Positions 1 through 5,471 of a stretch of DNA of 6,592 nt are shown here, piece by piece. The DNA is taken from NCBI GenBank assembly GCA_018713505.1, contig DVOL01000057.1, positions 1 to 6,592 of the forward strand, given 5' to 3'. Source of the DNA: Faeciplasma avium (GTDB lineage: Bacteria; Bacillota; Clostridia; Oscillospirales; Ruminococcaceae). The notes under the pieces are model-generated. The model was given only the letters and a program-made list of their open reading frames with translations. It searched no databases and had not been told where the DNA came from. Each line of letters begins with the position of its first letter. Position 1 is the first letter of the stretch. Both the position numbers and the translations under genes were made by a program.

Positions 1-158
1 TAGGTCGCACCCGTTACCGGCTCCCAGCTAAGCGTCAAGGTCTTGGTACTGGTATTTAAATTCAGGGTAGCATTACCCTCCTCCGCCGACGCCGGGAGCA
101 CAAACATGGTCAAGGCTAGAACAGCCGCCAGGACCATAGCGAATAATTTTTTTGTCAT
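1..158 (-). CDS. Secreted fibronectin type III-like protein (5' end only)
   Basis: The first 52 codons of a minus-strand gene are visible; the rest lies beyond the left edge. The N-terminus has two lysines, then a hydrophobic stretch (LFAMVLAAVLALTMFVL) and an AXA-type site (PASA before EE). This is a standard Sec signal peptide of about 25 residues with no lipobox cysteine, so the protein is probably exported. The residues that follow, TLTLSWEPVTGAT, match the first strands of a fibronectin type III domain, where a 'SWxPVxGAxxY' signature is common. The ATG at 158 is chosen because AGGAG (172-168) sits 9 bases upstream and a consensus promoter sits just before it. FnIII domains in secreted Clostridia proteins often accompany glycan-active or adhesion modules, but the catalytic part, if any, is not in view. 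The exported nature is secure; the domain call rests on one short motif. Confidence 0.75.
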   Translation of the reverse strand, partial: MTKKLFAMVLAAVLALTMFVLPASAEEGNATLNLNTSTKTLTLSWEPVTGAT

Positions 159-190
159 GGCATGACACTCCTTTTCTCGTTACTGAGTAT

Positions 191-219
191 ATTATAACAC
201 TTTAATAATCTCTTGTAAA
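191..219 (-). promoter_or_regulatory. Sigma-A promoter of the fnIII-like gene
   Basis: Read on the minus strand: -35 TTTACA (219-214, 5 of 6 consensus), a 17-base spacer, and a perfect -10 TATAAT (196-191) preceded by TGT, an extended -10. Transcription should start near 184, giving a leader of about 26 bases that contains the AGGAG ribosome site. Confidence 0.85.
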
Positions 220-221
220 TA

Positions 222-263
222 GATTGATAATTATTTTTTCAAAAAATTAATCAATTATTAATC
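222..263. promoter_or_regulatory. AT-rich imperfect palindrome between two divergent promoters
   Basis: GATTGATAATT at 222-232 is mirrored by AATTATTAATC at 253-263 (10 of 11 bases complementary). A T6-C-A6 palindrome (234-246) lies inside, centred 2 to 3 bases away. The element occupies the gap between the two back-to-back -35 boxes (214-219 and 269-274), a natural place for an operator or for an AT-rich activator site serving both genes. The base composition is so AT-rich that part of the symmetry could be chance. No known operator family is recognised. Confidence 0.35.
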
Positions 264-268
264 TCCCA

Positions 269-297
269 TTGAAATTCAACGCAAAAAGTGTTACACT
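269..297 (+). promoter_or_regulatory. Sigma-A promoter of galM
   Basis: -35 TTGAAA (269-274), 17-base spacer, -10 TACACT (292-297) preceded by TGT, an extended -10. Transcription should begin near 304, leaving about 60 bases of leader before the GTG at 365. The -35 coincides with the in-frame TTG at 269 that would otherwise lengthen the reading frame, so that TTG cannot be the translation start of an mRNA made from this promoter. Confidence 0.75.
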
Positions 298-350
298 GAA
301 TACACAACTTAGATGTGTGAAAAATTGCAGGACCAAAAAATATTTTTTTG

Positions 351-357
351 AAAGGAG
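351..357 (+). promoter_or_regulatory. Ribosome binding site that fixes the galM start
   Basis: AAAGGAG lies 7 bases before the GTG at 365. No comparable site precedes the upstream in-frame TTG at 269, so this site decides the start. Confidence 0.85.
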
Positions 358-364
358 AAGAACT

Positions 365-1426
365 GTGACTAGGATTGAAAGAAGATGCTTCGGGCATCTT
401 GCAACCGGCGAGGAGGTCGGTCTTTACACCCTGACCAACCAAAGCGGAGCCTTTGTCGAGATAATCGAGCTGGGAGGAGCTATCCGCTCCATTGTCGTCC
501 CCGACAAAAACGGCAGGCTTACCGATGTCGCACTCGGCTACGACTCCGTAGAGGACTATGAGAAGCAGGGCAAGTATGTCGGTGCGCTTATCGGAAGGCA
601 CGGCAACCGTCTAGAGGACGCCAAGGTCAGGATCAAAAAAAGGGTTTATCACCTTGCCAAAAACGACGGCAGGAACAACCTCCACGGCGGAAATCAGGGC
701 TTTGACAAGAAGCTCTGGCGCAGCGAGATAGACGGCGAGAAGCTCAGGCTTTACTACACCTCGCCTGACATGGAGGAGGGCTTCCCGGGTACGCTTGAGG
801 TATGCGTTACCTACTCCTTTACCGACGACAACGCCCTTGTCATCGACTACAGGGCTAAAAGCGACGCCGACACCGTCTGCAATCTGACTAATCACTGCTA
901 CTTCAACCTGGAGGGTCAGGGCAGCGGAAAGATAATCTGGCACTCCCTAAAAATCAACGCCAGCCACTTCACCGTCGGAAACTCTGAGTGCCTGCCCACC
1001 GGCTATGTAGCCAAGGTCGAGGGCACGCCGCTAGACTTCACAAGCTTTAAGACCATAGCCGACAGGATTTACGACAAGCATGAGCAGCTCGTCTTTGCCG
1101 GCGGCTACGACCACAACTACTGTCCCGACGGAAGCGGCTTCAGGGAGATGGCGGTCCTAAAGGCTCTAAAGAGCGGAATTGTCATGAAGGTATATTCCGA
1201 CCTTCCCGGAATCCAGTTCTACTCCGGCAACTTCCTGGACGGCAAGCCTCCCTACGGAAAGGGCGGCGTCCCGATAGAAAAGAGAACGGGGCTCTGCCTT
1301 GAAACTCAGTTCTATCCCAACGCCATGAAGTACGACAACTTTGAAAAGCCGTATCTTGCCGCCGGCGAGGAGTACAGGCATATAACCGTCTACAGCTTCG
1401 GCGTGGAACAGCCCTACGAAAGGTGA
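365..1426 (+). CDS. galM: Aldose 1-epimerase (galactose mutarotase)
   Basis: 353 residues from the GTG start, typical for this family (about 340-360). The enzyme interconverts alpha and beta anomers of galactose, glucose and related sugars in the cytoplasm, feeding the Leloir pathway; no signal peptide is present. Family signatures are in order: GRHGNR with the substrate-binding Asn-Arg at residues 81-82, NNLHGG with the first catalytic His at about 107, NLTNHCYFNL with the second catalytic His at about 177, GYDHNY with the sugar-binding Asp at about 249, and GLCLETQFYPNA with the catalytic Glu base at about 313. These correspond to His96, His170, Asp243 and Glu304 of the Lactococcus enzyme. 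It is transcribed alone from its own promoter, divergent from the fnIII-like gene and convergent with the beta-helix lipoprotein gene. Arginine is often encoded by AGG, unlike the right part of the window, where CGG/CGC dominate. No galK, galT or galE is in view, so the physiological sugar is not determined. Confidence 0.95.
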   Translation: MTRIERRCFGHLATGEEVGLYTLTNQSGAFVEIIELGGAIRSIVVPDKNGRLTDVALGYDSVEDYEKQGKYVGALIGRHGNRLEDAKVRIKKRVYHLAKNDGRNNLHGGNQGFDKKLWRSEIDGEKLRLYYTSPDMEEGFPGTLEVCVTYSFTDDNALVIDYRAKSDADTVCNLTNHCYFNLEGQGSGKIIWHSLKINASHFTVGNSECLPTGYVAKVEGTPLDFTSFKTIADRIYDKHEQLVFAGGYDHNYCPDGSGFREMAVLKALKSGIVMKVYSDLPGIQFYSGNFLDGKPPYGKGGVPIEKRTGLCLETQFYPNAMKYDNFEKPYLAAGEEYRHITVYSFGVEQPYER

Positions 1427-1430
1427 GGCT

Positions 1431-1482
1431 CGCTTCACAGTGAAATTTGTCCTGCGGCAGTGAAATTTGCCGCAGGCGAAGC
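1431..1482 (+). repeat. Short variable-hairpin array after galM
   Basis: Five bases after the galM stop. CAGTGAAATTTG occurs twice in tandem (from 1438 and from 1458). The second copy forms the loop of an 8-bp perfect hairpin, CCTGCGGC (1451-1458) with GCCGCAGG (1469-1476), itself enclosed by GCTTC (1432-1436) and GAAGC (1478-1482). TTCACAGTGAA (1434-1444) is also a palindrome. It lies directly before the cloverleaf repeat. No coding potential is evident. Confidence 0.7.
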
Positions 1483-1485
1483 CCC

Positions 1486-1675
1486 CTGCCCTAGCTTGAT
1501 AAGGAGGCAGGCTTACGCAAAGTGAGCTGTCAGCTATGCTGACCGATTGATTGCCGGCTGGGTCTTGCAAGAGCCTGACGCCCATTCGCCTCCTAGGATA
1601 CAGCAGGAGGCTGTCCTGCCTGCTAACCGGCATTCACTCCGCCACGGCTGACGACGTGGCGGGCTCACTTTGCGT
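1486..1675 (+). repeat. Cloverleaf-like repeat, copy 1 (candidate structured RNA or miniature element)
   Basis: About 188 bases, nearly identical to 4921-5107 (seven substitutions and one single-base indel by eye). A 13-bp closing stem pairs 1515-1527 with 1663-1675. Inside are a hairpin GTCAGC/GCTGAC (1529-1543), a long arm closed by GATTGCCGG (1549-1557) with 1627-1635 (one mismatch in this copy), an inner hairpin GCCTCC/GGAGGC (1588-1611), and a terminal hairpin CCGCCACG/CGTGGCGG just before the closing strand. CTGCC (1486-1490) also pairs with GGCAG (1506-1510) around a loop conserved in both copies. It lies between galM and a terminator, so it would be transcribed as galM 3' UTR or as its own RNA. 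Short open frames across it look like artefacts. No Rfam family is recognised from memory. Confidence 0.8.
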
Positions 1676-1712
1676 ATCCGGGGCGGTTTAGCTTTGTAGG
1701 ATGGAGGGGAAT

Positions 1713-1800
1713 CCGCCTGACGGCAATGAAGCTGCTTCACAGCTAAGCTTCGGCGCCGTGAAGCTCTTTGCAGCGATATTCGCCTGATGGCAGATGAAAA
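1713..1800 (+). repeat. Second variable-hairpin array before the terminator
   Basis: Successive small hairpins with different stems: GCC-TGAC-GGC (1715-1724), GCTG-CTTCA-CAGC (1731-1743), GCTTC/GAAGC enclosing a CGGCGCCG palindrome (1747-1764), and GCC-TGAT-GGC (1782-1791). They are separated by AT-leaning linkers such as CAATGAA, GTGAAG, GCGATATT and AGATGAAAATATT, related to the AGTGAAATTT linkers after galM. The 1674-1712 stretch between the cloverleaf and this array shows nothing recognisable. Confidence 0.55.
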
Positions 1801-1805
1801 TATTT

Positions 1806-1842
1806 GGGACGCTCTCTTTACCCAAGGGAGCGCCCTTTTTTT
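1806..1842 (+). terminator. Rho-independent terminator (plus strand)
   Basis: GGGACGCTCTCTT pairs with AAGGGAGCGCCC around the loop TACCC, with one bulged A and one G-U pair, followed by seven Ts. The T-tract makes it a plus-strand terminator for transcripts crossing galM and the structured repeats. It ends one base before the minus-strand lipoprotein stop. On the minus strand the hairpin is followed by CCCAAATATTTTC, only a poor U-tract, so it may work weakly in that direction too. Confidence 0.85.
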
Positions 1843-1843
1843 G

Positions 1844-4717
1844 CTATTCCACCGTCACCCTGGCGTCAGACTGGGAGAGGATATTTCCCTCGCCGTCTAC
1901 AACCGTGAGAATATATATACCCTTATTCTCGGGGGCGGTGATGCCCTCAGCCAAGCCGGAGGTCCTTGACTGCGAGGGGTCTGTCTCGTCAAACGCCGAG
2001 AGTCCCGACGGCGCAAGCCAGATTACCAAATCGGAGTCGTTTAGCATCCTTGCAAAGTTCACCGCTCCTCCGGGAGCTACCGTTATATCCTCCGCCAAAA
2101 GCTTATTCGCCTCGGTGACATAGGTCGTGAAGCTTATGGACTCCGAGCCGTCTGAGGTCTCGAGCGTCCACTCGCCAGCCTCGCTGATGCTGACTACCGA
2201 CTCCGCCGGAGTGCCGTTGAGGACTGCGCCTACGCCCTCCCCTACGGTGATTTCAAGCGGCTTTTTCTCGCTGACGCTGTAGCTTCCGCCGTCGGATATG
2301 CTAAAGGCCGAATCCCTCTCGCCGGCATAGACGGTAAACTCGCCCTCGCCGGAGCAGCTTCCGTCGGCGTAGACTATATAAAGCTTGTACTCGCCGGGAG
2401 TATCGGGGACCTTTATTGACTTCTCGTTTCCGGCGGCGCAGGTCATGGTAGGACCTAGCGCAAGCTCCTTGGTACCAGAAGGCGCCAGCCAGACGGTATC
2501 CTCCGGGTCAAGAAGCCCTCTTCTCGGGACATCCTCGCCGCAGGTTATGCTTATGTTTGCCGCAAGCTCGTAGTAATCGTCCGGCATGACATCCTTTGAA
2601 ACCATGTGGACATATTCGTCCTCTAGACCTGAGTAAAGGACAACCTCGTAGCCCTCTAGCGGCCAGATATAGTCGCTGTTTACATACTGCTCGACGGTGC
2701 AGTTTGGCGCTGTGGTCTCGGAGCGGTCGGTGTTCGAGAAGCCGTTTGTGACTATGCAGTCGTGCTTTCTCATCCAGTCGTTAAGCTCGTAGACATTCCT
2801 TATTATGTTGGTGACGACATTGTGGTCGAACTTAATGAAGGCGCTGCCCTCGTCCGGGTGGAAGCCGTTTACCATCCTGGAGCCGTTTGCCTGAGTGGGG
2901 GCACGGAAGCAGTTTATATAGTTGTAGCTCATCTCGCTGGACTCGCTCCAATCCTCGTTGCCCTGCTGTCCCAGAGTGTAGATGCCTCCTGCGTCCTGAA
3001 GCACCGAGCATATCTCCTCGACACGGTTGTAGTTGACATGGTTAAATCTCGAGGTGGTCGTCGGCTGACCGGGAAGCTGGGACTCCTCGGTGCCGTCAAA
3101 GTTGCACCAGCCCCAGCCTATGCTCATTCCGCTGTAGGAGCATTTGTATACAAAGTTGTGCTCCACGGTAAGATTATAGGTGAAAAATGTGGTTATCGGG
3201 GAGTTTCCCGGGAAGAAATAGCAGTTTTCCAAAAGATAGTTGTTCTTTATGGTGATATTCTTGGGGACAGCCTCTGTGCCCTTGGGGAACTTCTCCTTGT
3301 CAGGTCCTGCCGAGGTCTCGCTCACCCTCTGCTCTTCGGTGTCGTTTTCGTAGATGTGCTGCAGATGTCCGACGGTTATTCCGCCTCCGCCGGTGTAGGC
3401 TATGAGGTTGCCGATTATGTCACAGTCGTAGACATCGTTCTCAAGATGGATTCCAAGATATCCTGTGGACTCGAAGCCTCCGTTTATAAAGTCGACATCG
3501 TGTGCGCTCGAGACATGGACCGCCGCCGGTGCGACATCAAAGGACCTGTACAAATCGTTGTGCCAGAACAGGTCGGAGAACTTGGTGTGAATGGTACAGC
3601 CCTGGGTCGTGGCGTTGCCGTAGGAGCCGTCAAGCTCGTAAAGATTCCAGTCGGAATAGGCAAATGTAAGCCCGTCGAAGATGATATGCTCGGCGTACTT
3701 CTTCCCCGGCTCGCTTCCCGAGACCTCCACAAGCTTTTCAAGCCTCGGTATTACTACCTCCGCCGTGGCTAGGTCCTCTCCCTCTCTTGGGATGTAGTAC
3801 AGCGTCGAGCCTGCCTGGTCGAAGTAGAACTCGCCCTCCTCCTCAAGCCACTCGAACACATTTATAATGTCGTTTTTGGCTGTCGGATTATAGCCGGTGT
3901 TCCAGCCTAAATTCTGTGCGACTGCGGCGTAGGGCATCTGAAGCTCCACCCTTATGTCCCCGCTGTCGGTGAGCCTTAGGCTGTCCGCACAGACGGTAGC
4001 CTTCACCCATGTCGAGCCGGACTCAAGCTCAATATTTCTAGGATTTTTTGTATTCTCGGACAGCCCGAGCGTCCCGGGGAGGACAACCGCAGACTTTATG
4101 CCGTCCTGCGAAATCCACGCCCATTCCGCCTGCCCCGCCGTGACAGAATAGTAGCCAAGCGCAGCCACGGGGTCGGCTGACCGCCTCGTCATTGCGGCAC
4201 GGGTGCCGTTTACATATATAGCACGGAGCTTTGCATCCCGGTTAAGAGTCGCCTTATAGGCTACAAGACCGTCGCTGAGCCAGTTGACCTCGTCTGCAGC
4301 CTCCCACTCGCCCTCGAAGATATCCCCTCCGCTTATAACAGGCTCGGCTCCGGGTGCGGCACGGTAGATGACCCTTGAGGTCTCGGTGCCGGAGTCCTCC
4401 TCGTCAAAGACAAGGGTGCTTTCGAGCTGGTAAAACCCGTCCGCTATGAGGACGACGATGTCCCCTCCCTTTTTGGACATATCCCTGACATGCTCCTTAG
4501 CTCTGCCTATCGTGGCATAGGGGCTTTCCTGCGAGCCGTCGCCGTCCGAGTCGCTTCCCTCCGGCGAGACATAAACATACCTCTCGGGGAGGTTCTCCCG
4601 GTCGGAATCGGCGCTCGAGCATCCGGCAAGAGCCGTAAAAAGCATCAGCGCCGCTAAAAGCAGTGCTCCCAGTTTGAAAAATAGCCTTCTTTCGGCATGG
4701 CAGTTGACTCTATTCAT
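1844..4717 (-). CDS. Right-handed beta-helix carbohydrate-active lipoprotein with C-terminal Ig-like modules
   Basis: 957 residues. A short basic N-region leads into a hydrophobic helix and the lipobox LAGC, with the lipidated Cys at 33, so the mature protein is tethered to the outer face of the membrane. Residues 47-135 (YVYVSPEG..., SPYATIGRAKEHV, GFYQLESTLVF, then VISGG) form the N-terminal part common to right-handed beta-helix glycoside hydrolases of the GH141/GH120-like type. Residues about 165-350 include YVNGTRA and the GEFYFDQAGSTLYYIPREG segment characteristic of that group, followed by HIIFDGLTF and parallel beta-helix coils to about 700, including a DAGGIYTLGQQG motif (575-586). 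The C-terminus has two related modules starting at WLAPSG (743-748 and 900-905) with another beta-rich domain between them. By family analogy it probably cleaves plant-wall or host glycan linkages; the substrate cannot be read from the sequence. The ATG at 4717 is chosen because AAAGGAG lies 7 bases upstream; the longer frame beginning at 4789 overlaps the promoter. It is monocistronic and converges with galM. Confidence 0.88.
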   Translation of the reverse strand: MNRVNCHAERRLFFKLGALLLAALMLFTALAGCSSADSDRENLPERYVYVSPEGSDSDGDGSQESPYATIGRAKEHVRDMSKKGGDIVVLIADGFYQLESTLVFDEEDSGTETSRVIYRAAPGAEPVISGGDIFEGEWEAADEVNWLSDGLVAYKATLNRDAKLRAIYVNGTRAAMTRRSADPVAALGYYSVTAGQAEWAWISQDGIKSAVVLPGTLGLSENTKNPRNIELESGSTWVKATVCADSLRLTDSGDIRVELQMPYAAVAQNLGWNTGYNPTAKNDIINVFEWLEEEGEFYFDQAGSTLYYIPREGEDLATAEVVIPRLEKLVEVSGSEPGKKYAEHIIFDGLTFAYSDWNLYELDGSYGNATTQGCTIHTKFSDLFWHNDLYRSFDVAPAAVHVSSAHDVDFINGGFESTGYLGIHLENDVYDCDIIGNLIAYTGGGGITVGHLQHIYENDTEEQRVSETSAGPDKEKFPKGTEAVPKNITIKNNYLLENCYFFPGNSPITTFFTYNLTVEHNFVYKCSYSGMSIGWGWCNFDGTEESQLPGQPTTTSRFNHVNYNRVEEICSVLQDAGGIYTLGQQGNEDWSESSEMSYNYINCFRAPTQANGSRMVNGFHPDEGSAFIKFDHNVVTNIIRNVYELNDWMRKHDCIVTNGFSNTDRSETTAPNCTVEQYVNSDYIWPLEGYEVVLYSGLEDEYVHMVSKDVMPDDYYELAANISITCGEDVPRRGLLDPEDTVWLAPSGTKELALGPTMTCAAGNEKSIKVPDTPGEYKLYIVYADGSCSGEGEFTVYAGERDSAFSISDGGSYSVSEKKPLEITVGEGVGAVLNGTPAESVVSISEAGEWTLETSDGSESISFTTYVTEANKLLAEDITVAPGGAVNFARMLNDSDLVIWLAPSGLSAFDETDPSQSRTSGLAEGITAPENKGIYILTVVDGEGNILSQSDARVTVE

Positions 4718-4724
4718 TCTTCCA

Positions 4725-4731
4725 CTCCTTT
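4725..4731 (-). promoter_or_regulatory. Ribosome binding site that fixes the lipoprotein start
   Basis: AAAGGAG on the minus strand, 7 bases upstream of the ATG at 4717. It rules out the in-frame ATG at 4789, which would lie upstream of the predicted transcription start near 4773. Confidence 0.85.
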
Positions 4732-4779
4732 GGTTTTGCTGTGATTTTTGCTGGTGAGGCACAGTCCGCCTCCCAGACG

Positions 4780-4808
4780 ATTGTATCACTTAGAAAGCTT
4801 ATTTGCAA
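4780..4808 (-). promoter_or_regulatory. Sigma-A promoter of the beta-helix lipoprotein gene
   Basis: Minus strand: -35 TTGCAA (4808-4803), 17-base spacer, -10 TACAAT (4785-4780) preceded by TGA, an extended -10. The predicted start near 4773 gives a leader of about 55 bases. The -10 context AAGTGATACAAT resembles AAGTGTTATAAT and AAGTGTTACACT of the two promoters near 190-300. Confidence 0.8.
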
Positions 4809-4897
4809 TAGAATCTTACAATATATCATTAGCTTCTTTGCTTTAATCAGTCTTTTTGCGCTCCGAGACGGAAAAGGCACGCCTTGCGGCAGGTGAG

Positions 4898-4913
4898 GCT
4901 GCCTGACGGCAGC
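4898..4913 (+). repeat. Isolated hairpin unit beside cloverleaf copy 2
   Basis: GCTGCC-TGAC-GGCAGC, a perfect 6-bp stem with a TGAC loop, followed by the linker GATACC and then the cloverleaf repeat. The TGAC loop matches hairpin units near copy 1 (1715-1724, and TGAT at 1782-1791), so the hairpin-array type flanks both copies. Confidence 0.6.
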
Positions 4914-4920
4914 GATACCT

Positions 4921-5107
4921 CTGCCCTAGCTTGATAAGGAGGCGGGCTTACGCAAAGTGAGCTGTCAGCTTAGCTGACCGATTGATTGCCGGCTGGGTCT
5001 TGCAAAAGCCTGACGCCCATTCGCCTCCTAGGATACAGCAGGAGGCTGTCCTGCCTGCTAACCGGCAATCACTCCGCCACGGCCGACGCCGTGGCGGCTC
5101 ACTTTGC
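4921..5107 (+). repeat. Cloverleaf-like repeat, copy 2 (better-preserved copy)
   Basis: 187 bases in the same orientation as copy 1 and about 96% identical. The stems are perfect here: closing stem GCAAAGTGAGC (4952-4962) with GCTCACTTTGC (5097-5107); hairpin GTCAGCT/AGCTGAC (4964-4978); long arm GATTGCCGG (4984-4992) with CCGGCAATC (5062-5070); inner hairpin GCCTCC/GGAGGC (5023-5046); terminal hairpin CCGCCACGGC-CGAC-GCCGTGGCGG (5074-5097). The arms abut with 0-5 base linkers, as in a four-way junction. It lies between the lipoprotein promoter and the tRNA terminator. No dedicated promoter is obvious. The 5108-5198 stretch after it holds nothing recognisable. Confidence 0.8.
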
Positions 5108-5198
5108 ATGGGGAGCCTTCTGACCGTGAGAGCAGCTAAGCGGATTGTAGGGACAGCTCGGTTTTCGCAGGTGGCTTGGCTCAAATCCTAAGGAAGGC

Positions 5199-5234
5199 AA
5201 AAAATAAGCCGGAGCAGGACAAGCCTGCTCCGGC
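5199..5234 (-). terminator. Rho-independent terminator of the tRNA operon
   Basis: Minus strand: GCCGGAGCAGG pairs perfectly with CCTGCTCCGGC (11 bp) around CTTGT, followed by TTATTTTTT. It begins two bases after the CCA end of tRNA-Tyr. No T-tract exists on the plus strand. Confidence 0.95.
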
Positions 5235-5235
5235 G

Positions 5236-5321
5236 TGGTGGGAGAGGATGGATTCGGACCATCGAAGCTAAATAGCAACAGATTTACAGTCTGCCCCCTT
5301 TGGCCACTCGGGAACTCGTCC
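5236..5321 (-). tRNA. tRNA-Tyr (anticodon GTA), with atypical acceptor stem and T loop
   Basis: 86 bases including the encoded CCA (5238-5236). The anticodon GTA (5287-5285) sits in the loop CTGTAAA of a 5-bp stem; the long variable arm is as expected for bacterial tRNA-Tyr; the D arm is CCCGAGTGGCCAAAGGGG; the T stem GATGG/CCATC is intact. Oddities: the 5' acceptor strand GGACGAG does not fully match the 3' strand CTCTCCC, leaving A3-C70 and C4-U69 mismatches. The T loop reads TCCGAAT instead of TTCGAAT, so position 55, normally pseudouridine, is C. It is cotranscribed with tRNA-Thr, 19 bases upstream. The identity is clear; full function is less certain. Confidence 0.9.
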
Positions 5322-5340
5322 ATATTAAGTTAGAAGAAAG

Positions 5341-5416
5341 TGGAGCTGGTGGACGGACTCGAACCCCCGACCTGCTGATTACAAATCAGCTGCTCTACCA
5401 ACTGAGCTACACCAGC
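5341..5416 (-). tRNA. tRNA-Thr (anticodon TGT)
   Basis: 76 bases with encoded CCA (5343-5341). The acceptor GCTGGTG/CACCAGC is perfect, the D arm contains AGCTCAGTTGGTAGAGC, and the anticodon stem GCTGA/TCAGC has the loop TTTGTAA giving TGT (5383-5381). The T loop TTCGAGT is normal, but the T stem GGGGG/CCGTC has a G51-G63 mismatch (plus-strand C at 5354) and a G-U pair. It is the first gene of the tRNA operon. Confidence 0.93.
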
Positions 5417-5442
5417 ATATCAGCTCGTCCACAGCAGGGGTT

Positions 5443-5471
5443 ATTTTATCAGAAGGGAGGTGCTTTGTCAA
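5443..5471 (-). promoter_or_regulatory. Strong sigma-A promoter of the tRNA operon
   Basis: Minus strand: perfect -35 TTGACA (5471-5466), 17-base spacer, -10 TAAAAT (5448-5443) preceded by TGA. The start near 5436 gives a leader of about 20 bases before tRNA-Thr. This is the best match to consensus in the window, as expected for stable-RNA genes. Confidence 0.92.

Noticed and set aside
269..364. N-terminal extension of galM from the TTG at 269
   Set aside because: The TTG is part of the galM -35 box and would not be on the mRNA. No ribosome site precedes it, and homology to the family begins only after the GTG at 365.
1534..1740. Minus-strand reading frames across the cloverleaf repeats (also 4948-5184) with similar peptides containing CRLAGRTASCCILGGEWASG
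   Set aside because: The peptide similarity only reflects the nucleotide repeat. The frames have no ribosome sites, and differences between the copies include an indel and stem-preserving changes rather than synonymous ones.
2762..3772. 336-codon plus-strand frame inside the lipoprotein gene
   Set aside because: It is the antisense shadow of the strongly supported beta-helix gene, with no ribosome site and no recognisable domain.
4718..4789. N-terminal extension of the lipoprotein from the ATG at 4789
   Set aside because: It overlaps the -10 box, lies upstream of the predicted transcription start, and would put 24 polar residues before a standard lipoprotein signal.
4876..4887. Sigma-54-like -24/-12 element (GGCAC and TTGC)
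   Set aside because: The GG and GC doublets are two bases too close for sigma-54, and the sequence belongs to the hairpin repeat flank.
1486..5107. CRISPR array or insertion sequence
   Set aside because: There are only two repeat copies, 3.4 kb apart, with no spacers of regular length, no cas gene, and no transposase in the window.
5115..5198. tRNA-sized stretch with pairing ends GCCTTC and GAAGGC and a T-arm-like GGCTCAAATCC
   Set aside because: No D arm or anticodon stem can be drawn, T8 is missing, and the T-stem-like part has mismatches. Chance pairing or a very old relic cannot be told apart.
5099..5323. Minus-strand frame covering tRNA-Tyr and its terminator
   Set aside because: It crosses a tRNA and a terminator, a common kind of spurious annotation.
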